From Candidatus Freyarchaeota archaeon (GTDB lineage: Archaea > Asgardarchaeota > Jordiarchaeia > Jordiarchaeales > Jordiarchaeaceae): a stretch of 64,000 nt of DNA. The stretch lies in NCBI GenBank assembly GCA_030587365.1, contig JAUQZE010000029.1, positions 60,950-124,949 on the forward strand. Direction: 5' to 3'. The position numbers and the translations under genes were made by a program. The notes under the pieces are model-generated. The model was not told where the DNA came from. It made no database searches and saw nothing but the letters and a program-made list of their open reading frames with translations. Below, one piece after another: positions 1-8,469 of this stretch; position 1 is the first letter of the stretch, and each line of letters opens with the position of its first letter.

Positions 1-2
1 GA

Positions 3-365
3 GAATTAACAAATATTGGCTTCGAAGTTGAAGGAAGAGGCTTAACACTCAAATCATTGGAGAGCGGTTTGAATGATTCAAATATTCTAATTAACACATC
101 TTCTGTAGGGATGTATCCCAATGTTACTGAGTCGCCGGTTCCCAAAGAGTTTCTACGCAAAGATTTGGTAGTTTTCGATATTGTCTACAGTCCTTTAGAA
201 ACCTCGCTTCTAAGGTACGCTCGGAGTGTCGGTGCAAAATCCATTAATGGTGTTGGAATGCTAGTTAATCAAGGTGCAGTTGGTTTTAAAATGTGGACCG
301 GGTATGAGGCTCCTAGAGATATTATGAGAAGGGCGGTAATTGAAGGTTTGCTTGGAAGGGATTAA
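3..365 (+). CDS. aroE: Shikimate dehydrogenase, C-terminal part (cut by window start)
   Basis: The reading frame is open from the first bases and ends at TAA 363-365, so the N-terminal half lies outside the window. AroE reduces 3-dehydroshikimate to shikimate with NADPH in the cytoplasm. The visible part has the family signatures NTSSVGMYPN and GVGMLVNQGAVGFKMWTG, which form the end of the NADP domain and the C-terminal helix that closes the substrate pocket. It ends 3 bases before aroK, so the two are surely co-transcribed. In archaea aroD commonly sits just upstream, which cannot be checked here. The identification rests on recognisable motifs. Confidence 0.93.
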   Translation, partial: ELTNIGFEVEGRGLTLKSLESGLNDSNILINTSSVGMYPNVTESPVPKEFLRKDLVVFDIVYSPLETSLLRYARSVGAKSINGVGMLVNQGAVGFKMWTGYEAPRDIMRRAVIEGLLGRD

Positions 366-368
366 GGG

Positions 369-1232
369 TTGAAGGGTAAGGCTTTGGCTTTCGGCGCTGG
401 AACGGTTGTGAATGCTATTGCTACCGGTTTGGGCGCTGCTTTTGGACTCGCTCTCTGGACAAAAGCAGAAGTAACTCTTTTAAATGAACCAGACCTTTTT
501 GAGGGAAAGATTCTAAATGATCCATCCGAGAATACCGCACTAATGCTTACAACTGTAAGACATATTCTGAATCGCTTTGGACTAGGACAAGAATACGGCG
601 CGCGTATAATAACTGATTCCAATATTCCCATCTCTAGGGGGCTTAAGAGCAGTAGTGTTGCCGCAAACGCTGTGGCTTTAGCTACTGTTGCAGCCTTGAA
701 AGAAGATTTAGATGATTTAGACATCATTGGTTTGGGTGTTGATGCGTCTTTGGAAGCGAAAGTGACTATTACCGGAGCTTTTGATGACGCTTGTGCATCC
801 TATTTTGGCGGATTCGTGGTCACCAATAACTCGAAAAGAATATTACTTAGAAGACAAAAGATTGAAGAAGACCTCGCGGTAATGATTCATGTACCAGTGA
901 GGAAGTACCTCACAATAGAGAGTAACGTTAAAAGAATCAAAGCTATGAAAAATTATGTGGCGTATGTTTTTGACCTTGCGCAAAACGGGAACTATAAGAC
1001 TGCAATTACCCTTAACGGTCTAATCTACTCCGCAGCCTTGGGGTTTGATACTGAAGCCACTGTTAGGGCTCTTGAAGCAGGAGCGGTTTCGGCTGGATTA
1101 ACGGGTAAGGGGCCGGCAACGGTTGCTTTATGCCCAAGGGATATTTGTAGTGATATCAAAGCTTCTTGGAGTGCGTTAGGAGGAGAAATTATTCATACCG
1201 AATTTAATAACGAAAAGGCTAAAGTAATCTAG
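369..1232 (+). CDS. aroK: Archaeal shikimate kinase (GHMP kinase family)
   Basis: This 287-residue protein phosphorylates shikimate at O3 using ATP. It is the archaeal GHMP-type enzyme and is unrelated to bacterial AroK. Near the N-terminus is FGAGTVVNAIATGLGAAFGL. The glycine/serine ATP loop of the family, SRGLKSSSVAANA, lies near residues 89-101, and the C-terminal GHMP motif AGLTGKGPATVAL near residue 240. The start is TTG at 369, three bases after the aroE stop, with GGG just before it. The length is normal for archaeal shikimate kinase. It sits in the order aroE-aroK-aroA-aroC, matching consecutive pathway steps. Confidence 0.95.
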   Translation: MKGKALAFGAGTVVNAIATGLGAAFGLALWTKAEVTLLNEPDLFEGKILNDPSENTALMLTTVRHILNRFGLGQEYGARIITDSNIPISRGLKSSSVAANAVALATVAALKEDLDDLDIIGLGVDASLEAKVTITGAFDDACASYFGGFVVTNNSKRILLRRQKIEEDLAVMIHVPVRKYLTIESNVKRIKAMKNYVAYVFDLAQNGNYKTAITLNGLIYSAALGFDTEATVRALEAGAVSAGLTGKGPATVALCPRDICSDIKASWSALGGEIIHTEFNNEKAKVI

Positions 1233-1244
1233 GGAGTGATTCTA

Positions 1245-2543
1245 ATGTCTTTGAAGATTATTGGTAAAGGGCGTCTTGAAGGTTCTGTTTCTGCGCCTCC
1301 TTCCAAAAGTTACACGCACAGGGCTTTTTTCATTTCATCACTTGCTGAGGGGAAGTCTGAAATTCTTAATCCCTTGATTAGTAGGGATACTCTTGCAACA
1401 ATTAGGGCTTGTGAGGCCTTAGGTTCTGTGATTGAAAGCAGAGGTGGGGGGGTGTGGTATGTTTCGGGTTCTTCCTCTCCCAAAACTCCTGAGGATGTTG
1501 TAAATGTTGATAATTCGGGGACTACTATTCGTATTATGACTGCTGTTTCTGCCCTAGCACCAGGATTTACAGTACTCACTGGAGACTCCTCCATAAGACA
1601 AAGACCCATGGGGCCACTTATTAAATCCTTAGGGGATTTAGGAGCGAAATGCTTCTCCACAAGAGGAAATGATAAACCTCCGATTATTGTTGAGGGTGGT
1701 GGGATTAAAGGAGGAGAAACCAAGATACCCGGACATATCAGCTCTCAGTTCATTTCAGCATTACTCATCGCTTGCCCTTTGGCTGAAAATGAAACAAGAA
1801 TAAGCTTCACTTCTGAGTTAAAGTCAAAACCCTACCTCGAAATGACTTTAGAGTTTCTTAATTATTTTAAGGGAAAAATAGAATACCTGCCTAACCTAGG
1901 ATTAATTATTCCTCCACAGCAAACATACTTACCGGCTAGTGTCAGAATTCCGGGAGATTTTTCTTCGGCATCTTTTGTTCTTTCAGCCGCGGCTATAACC
2001 GATTCTGATGTAAAAATTCAGAATTTGGATATGAGTACAGCACAGGGTGATAAGAAAATCGTTGATTTGCTCATAGAGATGGGAGCCGAAATTGAAGTAG
2101 GGGAAAATTATGTTAGAGTAATAGGCGGCAAGAAATTAAAGGGTATTTCATTTGATTGTGGCAATAATCCCGATTTACTCCCCGTTCTTGCAGTGTTAGG
2201 TTCTGTTGCAGAAGGTAAGACAGAAATATTCAATGCGCAGCATGTCCGCTTTAAAGAGAGTGACCGAATATCCACTATGGCCAAGGAGTTATTCAGAATG
2301 GGTGTTCGGGTAGAAGAAAAACCAGATACCCTAACCGTTTATGGAGGGAAAATTAAAGGTGCCCATGTTGAGAGTTACGATGATCACCGGGTACTTATGG
2401 CTCTTTCTGTGGCTGCTCTGGCGGCGGAGGGGGAGACGGTTATCTCGGGAGTGGAGTCTGTTGATGTCTCTTATCCCTCCTTCATTCAGGATATGATTTC
2501 TCTGGACGCGGATTTTAGATTGGTGAATAAAAATGATGGGTAA
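1245..2543 (+). CDS. aroA: 3-phosphoshikimate 1-carboxyvinyltransferase (EPSP synthase)
   Basis: The enzyme transfers the enolpyruvyl group of PEP to shikimate 3-phosphate. Visible motifs are SKSYTHRAFF near residue 20 (substrate-binding Ser-Lys), NSGTTIRIM, RQRPMGPL, VRFKESDRI and YDDHRVLMAL, all diagnostic of the family. I chose ATG 1245 rather than the in-frame GTG 1236 because GGGAG at 1232-1236 gives an 8-base spacing to the ATG and the protein then starts MSLKIIGKG, as in relatives. At 432 residues it has the usual length. The 3' end overlaps aroC by 11 bases, suggesting translational coupling. Confidence 0.96.
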   Translation: MSLKIIGKGRLEGSVSAPPSKSYTHRAFFISSLAEGKSEILNPLISRDTLATIRACEALGSVIESRGGGVWYVSGSSSPKTPEDVVNVDNSGTTIRIMTAVSALAPGFTVLTGDSSIRQRPMGPLIKSLGDLGAKCFSTRGNDKPPIIVEGGGIKGGETKIPGHISSQFISALLIACPLAENETRISFTSELKSKPYLEMTLEFLNYFKGKIEYLPNLGLIIPPQQTYLPASVRIPGDFSSASFVLSAAAITDSDVKIQNLDMSTAQGDKKIVDLLIEMGAEIEVGENYVRVIGGKKLKGISFDCGNNPDLLPVLAVLGSVAEGKTEIFNAQHVRFKESDRISTMAKELFRMGVRVEEKPDTLTVYGGKIKGAHVESYDDHRVLMALSVAALAAEGETVISGVESVDVSYPSFIQDMISLDADFRLVNKNDG

Positions 2544-3636
2544 TATTTTTGGCAATAGGTTTGTTTTGTTGTCATTTGGTGAAAGTCACGGTAGGTGTGT
2601 TGGCGCCGTTGTTGACGGATGCCCTGCAGGACTGATGCTTTCTCAGAAAGATATACAAAGAGAACTAAATAGACGAAGACCGGGACAGAGTGAGTTAACC
2701 ACTATGCGGGGTGAGGTTGACGAGGTTGAGATACTCTCTGGCGTGTTTGAGGGCTATACCACTGGTGCACCGATTTGTATGATTGTATGGAACAAAGACA
2801 TAGATTCTAGTAAATATGAATGCGTCAAGTATGAACCGAGACCCGGACATGCTGACTACACTGCGGGAGTCAGATATGGCGGTTTTAATGACCATCGTGG
2901 AGGAGGAAGATTTTCAGGAAGAATCACAGTCTCCTATGTTATGGGGGGTGCTATAGCCAAAAAAATACTCGGCGAAATTCTTAAAATTGAAATTCTAGCA
3001 CACACCATAGAGATCGGAGGAATTAAAGCGGGTAGTACAAACTTGGAGGAAATAAAACAGGCAGAGAATAATCCCGTGAGGTGCGCTGATCAAGAAGCTA
3101 CTAAAAAAATGATAAAACGCATAAAACAAGTGCAAGGAGAAAAAGATAGTTTGGGAGGAGCCATTGAGTGCCTAGCATTAAATGTACCCGCAGGACTAGG
3201 CGATCCCGTTTTCAACACTCTTGAAGGAGATTTAAGTAAGGCACTCTATGCCATTCCCGCGGTGAAAAGTGTCGAGTTTGGAAGCGGTGTTGACGCAGCT
3301 AAGATGACTGGTTCTCAGCACAATGATCCTTTCGCTATTCGTGAGGGAAAAGTAATTACCCCTTCAAACTATGCGGGTGGAATTCTGGGGGGAATAAGCA
3401 ATGGCATGCCTATAACCTGTAGAGTTACGATAAAGCCCACAGCATCGATTGGGAAACCCCAGCAAACAGTGAACCTCAGAAATATGAAAGAAACCACAAT
3501 AGAAATTGAGGGGAGACACGATCCCTGCATTGTACCAAGGGCGGTTCCTGTTGTAGAAGCTATGGTTGCGCTGGTTATTGTGGATCACGCAATTTCCGCT
3601 AATCTGATTCCAAGAGTTTTAGAGAAAAAAATTTGA
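2533..3636 (+). CDS. aroC: Chorismate synthase
   Basis: AroC removes phosphate from EPSP to give chorismate, needing reduced FMN. Signatures seen are FGESHGRCVGAVVDGCP near residue 15, RPGHADY, HRGGGRFSGR, the FMN-contacting SGVDAAKMTGSQHND and GGILGGISNGMP. The length of 367 residues is typical. Two adjacent ATG codons (2533 and 2536) lie inside the end of aroA; either could be the start. The gene closes the run from shikimate to chorismate, and the next two genes use chorismate. Confidence 0.96.
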   Translation: MMGNIFGNRFVLLSFGESHGRCVGAVVDGCPAGLMLSQKDIQRELNRRRPGQSELTTMRGEVDEVEILSGVFEGYTTGAPICMIVWNKDIDSSKYECVKYEPRPGHADYTAGVRYGGFNDHRGGGRFSGRITVSYVMGGAIAKKILGEILKIEILAHTIEIGGIKAGSTNLEEIKQAENNPVRCADQEATKKMIKRIKQVQGEKDSLGGAIECLALNVPAGLGDPVFNTLEGDLSKALYAIPAVKSVEFGSGVDAAKMTGSQHNDPFAIREGKVITPSNYAGGILGGISNGMPITCRVTIKPTASIGKPQQTVNLRNMKETTIEIEGRHDPCIVPRAVPVVEAMVALVIVDHAISANLIPRVLEKKI

Positions 3637-3841
3637 AACGTTTAAGTACCAGCTCTCTTCTTTCAAAAATAAAAATTGGGTCTGGATTCTTTACTATGCA
3701 TATTTTAGACTAAAAGTGCTTTAATTGTTGTGTGAAATGAGTTTCGGCTTAAAAAATTGGCAGAAAGTTTTAAACAATGATAATTTTACCAGATTTTAGG
3801 TTAATTCGATTCTTAATATCAAAAATTTTGAGGCAAACACT

Positions 3842-4114
3842 TTGGATGAACTCGAAACGTTAAGATTAAAAATTAATGAAATTACAGTTGATATCTTTAG
3901 GCTAATAAAGAAACGTTTGGAACTTGCAAGGGCGATAGGGAGAATAAAAGCTTTAAAGGGTCTTCCTATAAAAGACGAGGAGGCTGAGAGGCGGCTTCTA
4001 TCCACTGTGCGGAAGACCTGTGAAGATTTGAGGATTTTTCCTGAACTCGGTGAAGCGTTAGCTAAATTGTTAATTAAATATTCTATAAAAGTACAGGAAG
4101 AAAGTGATAATTGA
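3842..4114 (+). CDS. aroQ: Chorismate mutase, AroQ type, stand-alone
   Basis: A 90-residue all-helical protein that converts chorismate to prephenate. The AroQ pattern is visible: LRLKINEITVDIFRLIKKR, then LELARAIGRIK carrying the conserved Arg and Lys, then KDEEAERRLL with the Asp/Glu/Arg active-site patch. It starts at TTG 3842; the 205 bases before it are A/T-rich and may hold a separate promoter. It lies directly upstream of tyrA, with which mutases are often paired or fused; here the two are separate. Confidence 0.88.
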   Translation: MDELETLRLKINEITVDIFRLIKKRLELARAIGRIKALKGLPIKDEEAERRLLSTVRKTCEDLRIFPELGEALAKLLIKYSIKVQEESDN

Positions 4115-4162
4115 AGTTATGAATTAAAAACTATGTTAAATTTAGAGTATGAGGGATAAAAA

Positions 4163-5059
4163 ATGAAAGTTCCGAAGATTGCGATTATAGGAGGATCCGG
4201 ACGCATGGGTATATGGTTCGCTCAATATTTCAAAAATAAAGGTTATACGGTGGTTCTGAGCGCTAGGAATCGTGAAAAATTAATCGCAGCAGCGGAAAGC
4301 CTGAAGGTAAACTACGCTAAAAACAATGAGGAAGCGGTGAAAAATGCAGATTTTGTAATGGTTTCTGTACCGATTGCTAGTACTGCAAGTATTATAACAG
4401 AACTAGCACCACATATGGATCGAAAAACAACTGTTTTCGATATAACGTCAGTAAAGGGAGAGATAATCAAAACTTTAGAGAAACAGAGCTTAAAACATGG
4501 GTTTAAAGCGGTTAGTGTCCATCCAATGTTTGGACCCGGCGCCAAAAATTTAACGGGACATACTATAGCAATCGTACCGATTAAGGGTTCGGAGGACGCG
4601 GCTGAAAAACTAGGGCGGATTTTTAGCAAGGATGGAGCCAAAGTAGTATCAACCGACGGCAAAACCCACGACCGAATGATTAGTACAGTGCTTGGTTTAC
4701 CTCACTTTTTAAATATTTTATTTGGAAAAGCTTTATTAGAAATACCGGACGCACTTCCCCGAATTAAGGAATTCTCTGGAACCACATTTGCATTGCAGCT
4801 TCTTTTAACTGAATGCGTTTTCAGGGAGGAACCAGAACTATACTCAGAAATTCAAATGAGAAATAAAGAGTTCCTAAAATTTTTGGATAAGATGGAAGGG
4901 ATATTTAGTGAATTAAAAGAAGTAGTTCAAAAAAATGAAAAAATAGAATTCTCTAAAATCTTTGAGATGGTACGAGAAAAGCTAATTCAGGACACTGATT
5001 ATGCAAATGCTTATGATCGATTTTATCAGATAATCGAAATTTTAAAAAATAGGACATAA
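4163..5059 (+). CDS. tyrA: Prephenate dehydrogenase
   Basis: This 298-residue protein oxidatively decarboxylates prephenate to 4-hydroxyphenylpyruvate for tyrosine synthesis. The N-terminus has the Rossmann motif IIGGSGRMGIWFAQYF, followed by FVMVSVPIAST, FDITSVKG and the catalytic-region motif HPMFGPGAKN. The C-terminal helical half contains HDRMISTVLGLPHF, as in archaeal TyrA. The ATG at 4163 is preceded by GAGGGAT. It ends the aromatic operon. Confidence 0.9.
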   Translation: MKVPKIAIIGGSGRMGIWFAQYFKNKGYTVVLSARNREKLIAAAESLKVNYAKNNEEAVKNADFVMVSVPIASTASIITELAPHMDRKTTVFDITSVKGEIIKTLEKQSLKHGFKAVSVHPMFGPGAKNLTGHTIAIVPIKGSEDAAEKLGRIFSKDGAKVVSTDGKTHDRMISTVLGLPHFLNILFGKALLEIPDALPRIKEFSGTTFALQLLLTECVFREEPELYSEIQMRNKEFLKFLDKMEGIFSELKEVVQKNEKIEFSKIFEMVREKLIQDTDYANAYDRFYQIIEILKNRT

Positions 5060-5130
5060 TAAAAAAACATTTCAAAAAAGAGTAACTATCAGTTTTAAAA
5101 TTATGAAATACTTTGAAAAAATTACAACTT

Positions 5131-5427
5131 TTATAATTTTCCATCTTTGATTAAATTTAAAGCTTTTTCTACTTTTTTCTGATACTCAGAAACCTTGCTT
5201 TTAACCTCTTCTTTGCTCGGGGCCGCTATAACTTTACCGCTTTTAGCGTCTATCCTTATCTCTCCCACATCTCCAATATATTTTCCAAGAGCCATATGTT
5301 GATAGCCAAATATCGCTTTCCAATAACCTCCATCCAGATCTAGTTTGCGCAGTTTGAAAACAAGACCGTAATTATCAACTATATAAGTTCCAAGGATCTT
5401 CTTAACCTGAGATATATCAATGGGCAT
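5131..5427 (-). CDS. Small conserved-looking protein of unknown function
   Basis: A protein of 98 residues with no function I recognise. It has an alternating strand-rich first half with many aromatics (YIVDNYGLVFKLRKLDLDGGYWKAIFGY), then IRIDAKSGKVIAAPSKEEV and a charged helix at the end. The phrase IDAKSGKVI is like the inner repeat of PepSY-type or lysosomal-inhibitor-like folds, but this is only a resemblance. I chose ATG 5427 because GGTGA lies 5 bases upstream; an in-frame ATG at 5439 is the alternative. It is convergent with tyrA and has no signal peptide. Confidence 0.7.
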   Translation of the reverse strand: MPIDISQVKKILGTYIVDNYGLVFKLRKLDLDGGYWKAIFGYQHMALGKYIGDVGEIRIDAKSGKVIAAPSKEEVKSKVSEYQKKVEKALNLIKDGKL

Positions 5428-5679
5428 AAAATTCACCATTCACAGGACATATAAATTAACTAACTAACTGAACACTTAAGTAATTTTCTTTAAGGGAAAC
5501 TCGGAAAAATCTCTCTCTTTTTTTTGGCTTTCCCAATAAAGTGATATTTTCTACTCTCCCAAAAAAAGATTACGGTTGCTAATGTTATACTTGAATCATT
5601 CTAGAAGACTCATGTTCCTTTTGATACACTATTCTAAAATAGTTTTTTAGAATCTATTTGAGTGAAGGTGGAATTAAGA

Positions 5680-5841
5680 ATGGTAGCAGTCTATGAAACA
5701 ATAGTTGAAAAAGCTCTGTGCTATATCTGCCACGAAAAAACCGAACACTACTGCGAAGATTGCGGACGCCCCGTTTGCGCCACCCATAGCACAATCTGTA
5801 AATTTTGCGGTAAACACTTGTGTCTGAATTGTGATTATTAG
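5680..5841 (+). CDS. 53-residue multi-zinc-finger protein (B-box/FYVE-like Cys pattern)
   Basis: The reading frame begins at ATG 5680 with AAGGTGGA about 8 bases upstream and ends at TAG 5839-5841. The peptide carries C14-x2-C17, C25-x2-C28, C33, H36, C40-x2-C43, H46 and C48-x2-C51. That is nine Cys and several His in 53 residues, enough for two or three zinc sites in a cross-braced arrangement like a B-box. Such small domains usually bind proteins or nucleic acids. It is convergent with the coiled-coil gene. The function is unknown; the coding call rests on the ribosome site and the regular cysteine spacing. Confidence 0.75.
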   Translation: MVAVYETIVEKALCYICHEKTEHYCEDCGRPVCATHSTICKFCGKHLCLNCDY

Positions 5842-5895
5842 AGACTGCTACTAAACTTAAATTCTAGCTTCTTGAGTTTTCAAGTACAAAAGATA

Positions 5896-7596
5896 TTATT
5901 TGGCGACGAGTACCATATTTCCTTCCAGTTTTACCATTCCCGCTCTTTCAAGCCAAGCAAGGTTAGCTCTTACCTGTGCTGGAACTATTCCCGTGGATTT
6001 AATCAGGTTTTCAACAGAAATTTTCTTGATGCTCTCAACTATGAAGTATATTTTAAATCGTGGGTCAAGTGTCATGGCTCCTCGGTATTTCTCTAATTGT
6101 TCTTCTCGAGCTTTCTTTTCTCTTTCTAGCTCTTCTCTCATTTTTTCCAATTCGTTGGTCCTTGACTCGAGCTCTTTGACTTGCGCTTCTAGTTCATCCT
6201 TCCCCGCAAATACTTGCTTCTCAATTATCTCCATCTCAGATTTCAAAGAACTTATTTCCGCTTCCTTCAGGTGTAAATTACTTTCTTTTTCTTTTATGAG
6301 GTCAGCGTTAGCTTCTACGTCACTTTTCAGTTCTTCGATTTCAGATCGTAATCCCCTTGCTTCATTCTCTAGTTGTTCAATGAGTTTTCGTCCTTCTCTT
6401 AGTCTTTCTTCCTTAAACTCTAAGTCTTTGCGTCTATCCTCAATTATGGCTTTTAGCCTTTCGACTTCTCTCTCTTTGAGTTTAAGCCTGTCTGCGCCTT
6501 CGGCTATAAAGGCGTCTCTTTCTTTAACCATGCTCTCTAGAGTTTTTATCTGTCCATTAAACTTGGATAACTCTTGTTGTGCCCCTTCTAATTTTCCCTC
6601 TAGTTCAACGGCCCTTGTTCTTTCCCGTTCGAGGGTTCTTTGGAGAGTTGATAGTTCTCTGCTTGTCGACTCTAATTCGGTTCTTGCTCTTTCTAGTTCT
6701 TCTCTTCTTGCATTCAACTCTTTTTCTTTTTCTTTAAGTTCTTTACTTCTCGCTGCTAGTTGGGCGTTGGTTGCTTCGAGGTTTTTTTCCCTCTCTGAAA
6801 GAATTCGAGACCTTTCCTTTAGTGCATTTTCTTTGTCAACAAGTTGACTGTTTAGTTCCTCCACTCTCCGTCTAACTTCCCTCTCTTGATTCTCAAGCTT
6901 CTTAATTTCCTGTTCCGCATTCCCGAGTTTTCCAAGCAACGTTTTAGATTTCTGTTGCTCTGTTCCAAGTTGACCCAGAGCAGAATTCAGTTTAGCTTCT
7001 ATAGACACCAATTCCATCTTTTTTTGATCCAAGCTGCCCTTAATATCATCTAATTCTTTCCTTCTTACTTGCAATTCTTTATCTTTTTGTTCGAGCTCCT
7101 TTACTTTTTCTGCCAAGGCTGTGGAGTTTTTTCTTAAAAGAGACTCTCTTTCTGCGAGTTGTTGATCAAACTGGCTAATTGTTGATTTTACTCTTTCCTG
7201 CTCCTTTTGGAGGACGCTGAGAAAGTCTGTAGCGAACTTGTTTATAGCTTCTCTAAAAACACGAATTTCTTTTTCGGTGGCATCGGAGAGGTTGCGCACC
7301 GCTTGGTCTCGTATCTCCTCAATGACTTCGGCTACGGTGTCGACAAAAGTGTTTTTAATGAGTTCTGAAGCGAATTGAATGTGAATCTTGGAAACAACAC
7401 GTTCACTCACAGCGTCTTTCATGTTGAGAATATTTTCTTTTAAATCTTCCAAACTGCCCGAAATGGAAGCGTCCAATCCGAGCCTCACATCTTCTACAGA
7501 GGACTCTAAATTACCTAGGCCTTTACGTAGCAGTTCGACAGAGAAGAAACCAACTGATTCTGTGTTACTTGCTCTAGAACGATTTTCTTTCTGCAT
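5896..7596 (-). CDS. Long coiled-coil protein with C-terminal winged-helix domain
   Basis: This 566-residue protein has a helical head (residues about 1-130), then a nearly unbroken heptad-rich coiled coil of roughly 350 residues (runs such as ELEQKDKELQVRRKELDDI). It ends in a compact domain, KKISVENLIKSTGIVPAQ followed by VRANLAWLERAGMVKLEG, which looks like a winged helix. No Walker motifs or transmembrane segments are visible, so it is not an SMC ATPase. The layout suggests a filament-forming or scaffolding protein with a nucleic-acid or protein-binding end. It stands alone, on the opposite strand to its neighbours. Confidence 0.88.
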   Translation of the reverse strand: MQKENRSRASNTESVGFFSVELLRKGLGNLESSVEDVRLGLDASISGSLEDLKENILNMKDAVSERVVSKIHIQFASELIKNTFVDTVAEVIEEIRDQAVRNLSDATEKEIRVFREAINKFATDFLSVLQKEQERVKSTISQFDQQLAERESLLRKNSTALAEKVKELEQKDKELQVRRKELDDIKGSLDQKKMELVSIEAKLNSALGQLGTEQQKSKTLLGKLGNAEQEIKKLENQEREVRRRVEELNSQLVDKENALKERSRILSEREKNLEATNAQLAARSKELKEKEKELNARREELERARTELESTSRELSTLQRTLERERTRAVELEGKLEGAQQELSKFNGQIKTLESMVKERDAFIAEGADRLKLKEREVERLKAIIEDRRKDLEFKEERLREGRKLIEQLENEARGLRSEIEELKSDVEANADLIKEKESNLHLKEAEISSLKSEMEIIEKQVFAGKDELEAQVKELESRTNELEKMREELEREKKAREEQLEKYRGAMTLDPRFKIYFIVESIKKISVENLIKSTGIVPAQVRANLAWLERAGMVKLEGNMVLVAK

Positions 7597-7935
7597 CCCG
7601 ATTTTCCTCGTAAAAATGTCTGTTAAATTAAAAATAAGAATTCAAAACATTTAAAGTTTTACAAAAAATAGAAAAATTAAAGCTATATCTCATATTAAAT
7701 AGTGAAACCATCTGATTTTTTTAAAAGCTACCCAAAAGTGTATTCAGAAAAGGTTTAATCATCCATAGGGATATTCTAATATAAGAAAGATAACGTAATT
7801 ATGAGAATACCCGAAATCGATGAAGCAAACCGGCAAGAATGACCTTTAGGGATGATTGATTATAGTTACGCTGAGACGGGAAATCTCTCTACCAGATTCA
7901 AAAATACTCACTTTTCTCTTACTAATTAAAAATTA
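7597..7935. other. Intergenic region between divergent genes
   Basis: The stretch is A/T-rich and carries the promoter region of the coiled-coil gene on the minus strand. The only structure I see is a possible C/D guide RNA at 7819-7874, listed separately. Confidence 0.6.
7817..7880 (+). ncRNA. Possible box C/D guide sRNA
   Basis: In order the stretch shows GATGAAG (box C-like, 7819-7825), a 13-base spacer, ATGA (degenerate D', 7839-7842), then GATGATT (C'-like, 7851-7857), a guide-sized spacer and CTGA (box D, 7871-7874). The total length and spacing fit archaeal C/D RNAs, which direct 2'-O-methylation of rRNA or tRNA. Two of the four boxes are imperfect, so this may be chance. Confidence 0.33.
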
Positions 7936-8424
7936 GTGACAACAATGTTTACTAGGGTTGACCAGAAAGGTGTTTACTCCTTACTAATAGAGCTTGAGGC
8001 TGAGACGCTGATTCAGGTAGGTAAACTGGGGAGAATCCACTTCCTCTCCGGATTTTATGTATATACTGGTTCTGCTATGGGCAATGGCGCCAGCAGTTTA
8101 AGGGGTAGAATAATGAGGCATCTTTCGGATGAAAAGAAGAATTTTTGGCACATTGACTACTTTCTCTCGAGCGAGTTCTCTAAGGTTTTAGGTGTAGTTT
8201 TTGCGGAGACCGTGGAAAATAGGGAGCATGACATGGTAAGTGCGCTTAAGGAGAATGCAGAAGTGGTTTGCAGGAAATTTGGCGCGAGTGACTGCGAAAG
8301 AAGCTGCGTGAGTCATTTACTTTATCTGGGCCAAAATCCCCATAAAAATCTAGAGTTCATTAAGGAAGCATACAAAAAACTTGAACTCGAACCTATTACA
8401 TTGATTCCTAAAAATAAAAGGTAA
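7936..8424 (+). CDS. DUF123 family protein with GIY-YIG nuclease-like fold
   Basis: A 162-residue protein matching the DUF123 pattern: GVYSLLIEL, VGKLGRIHFLSGFYVYTGSA, RIMRHLSDEKKNFWHIDYFLS and a C-terminal SHLLYLGQNP. The family is related to GIY-YIG endonucleases, with GFYVYTGSA standing in the position of the GIY-YIG motif, but its biological role is not established. Cysteines occur at CRKFGASDCERSC near residue 120. The start may be GTG 7936 or ATG 7945; no clear ribosome site separates them. Confidence 0.85.
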   Translation: MTTMFTRVDQKGVYSLLIELEAETLIQVGKLGRIHFLSGFYVYTGSAMGNGASSLRGRIMRHLSDEKKNFWHIDYFLSSEFSKVLGVVFAETVENREHDMVSALKENAEVVCRKFGASDCERSCVSHLLYLGQNPHKNLEFIKEAYKKLELEPITLIPKNKR

Positions 8425-8469
8425 AGGCTTAAAAGAGAGCCTGCAGAACTGTTCCACTTCAGTCAACTT

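Noticed and set aside
5900..6847. 315-residue Ser/Leu-rich ORF opposite the coiled-coil gene
   Set aside because: Typical antisense shadow of a Glu/Lys/Leu-rich coiled coil.
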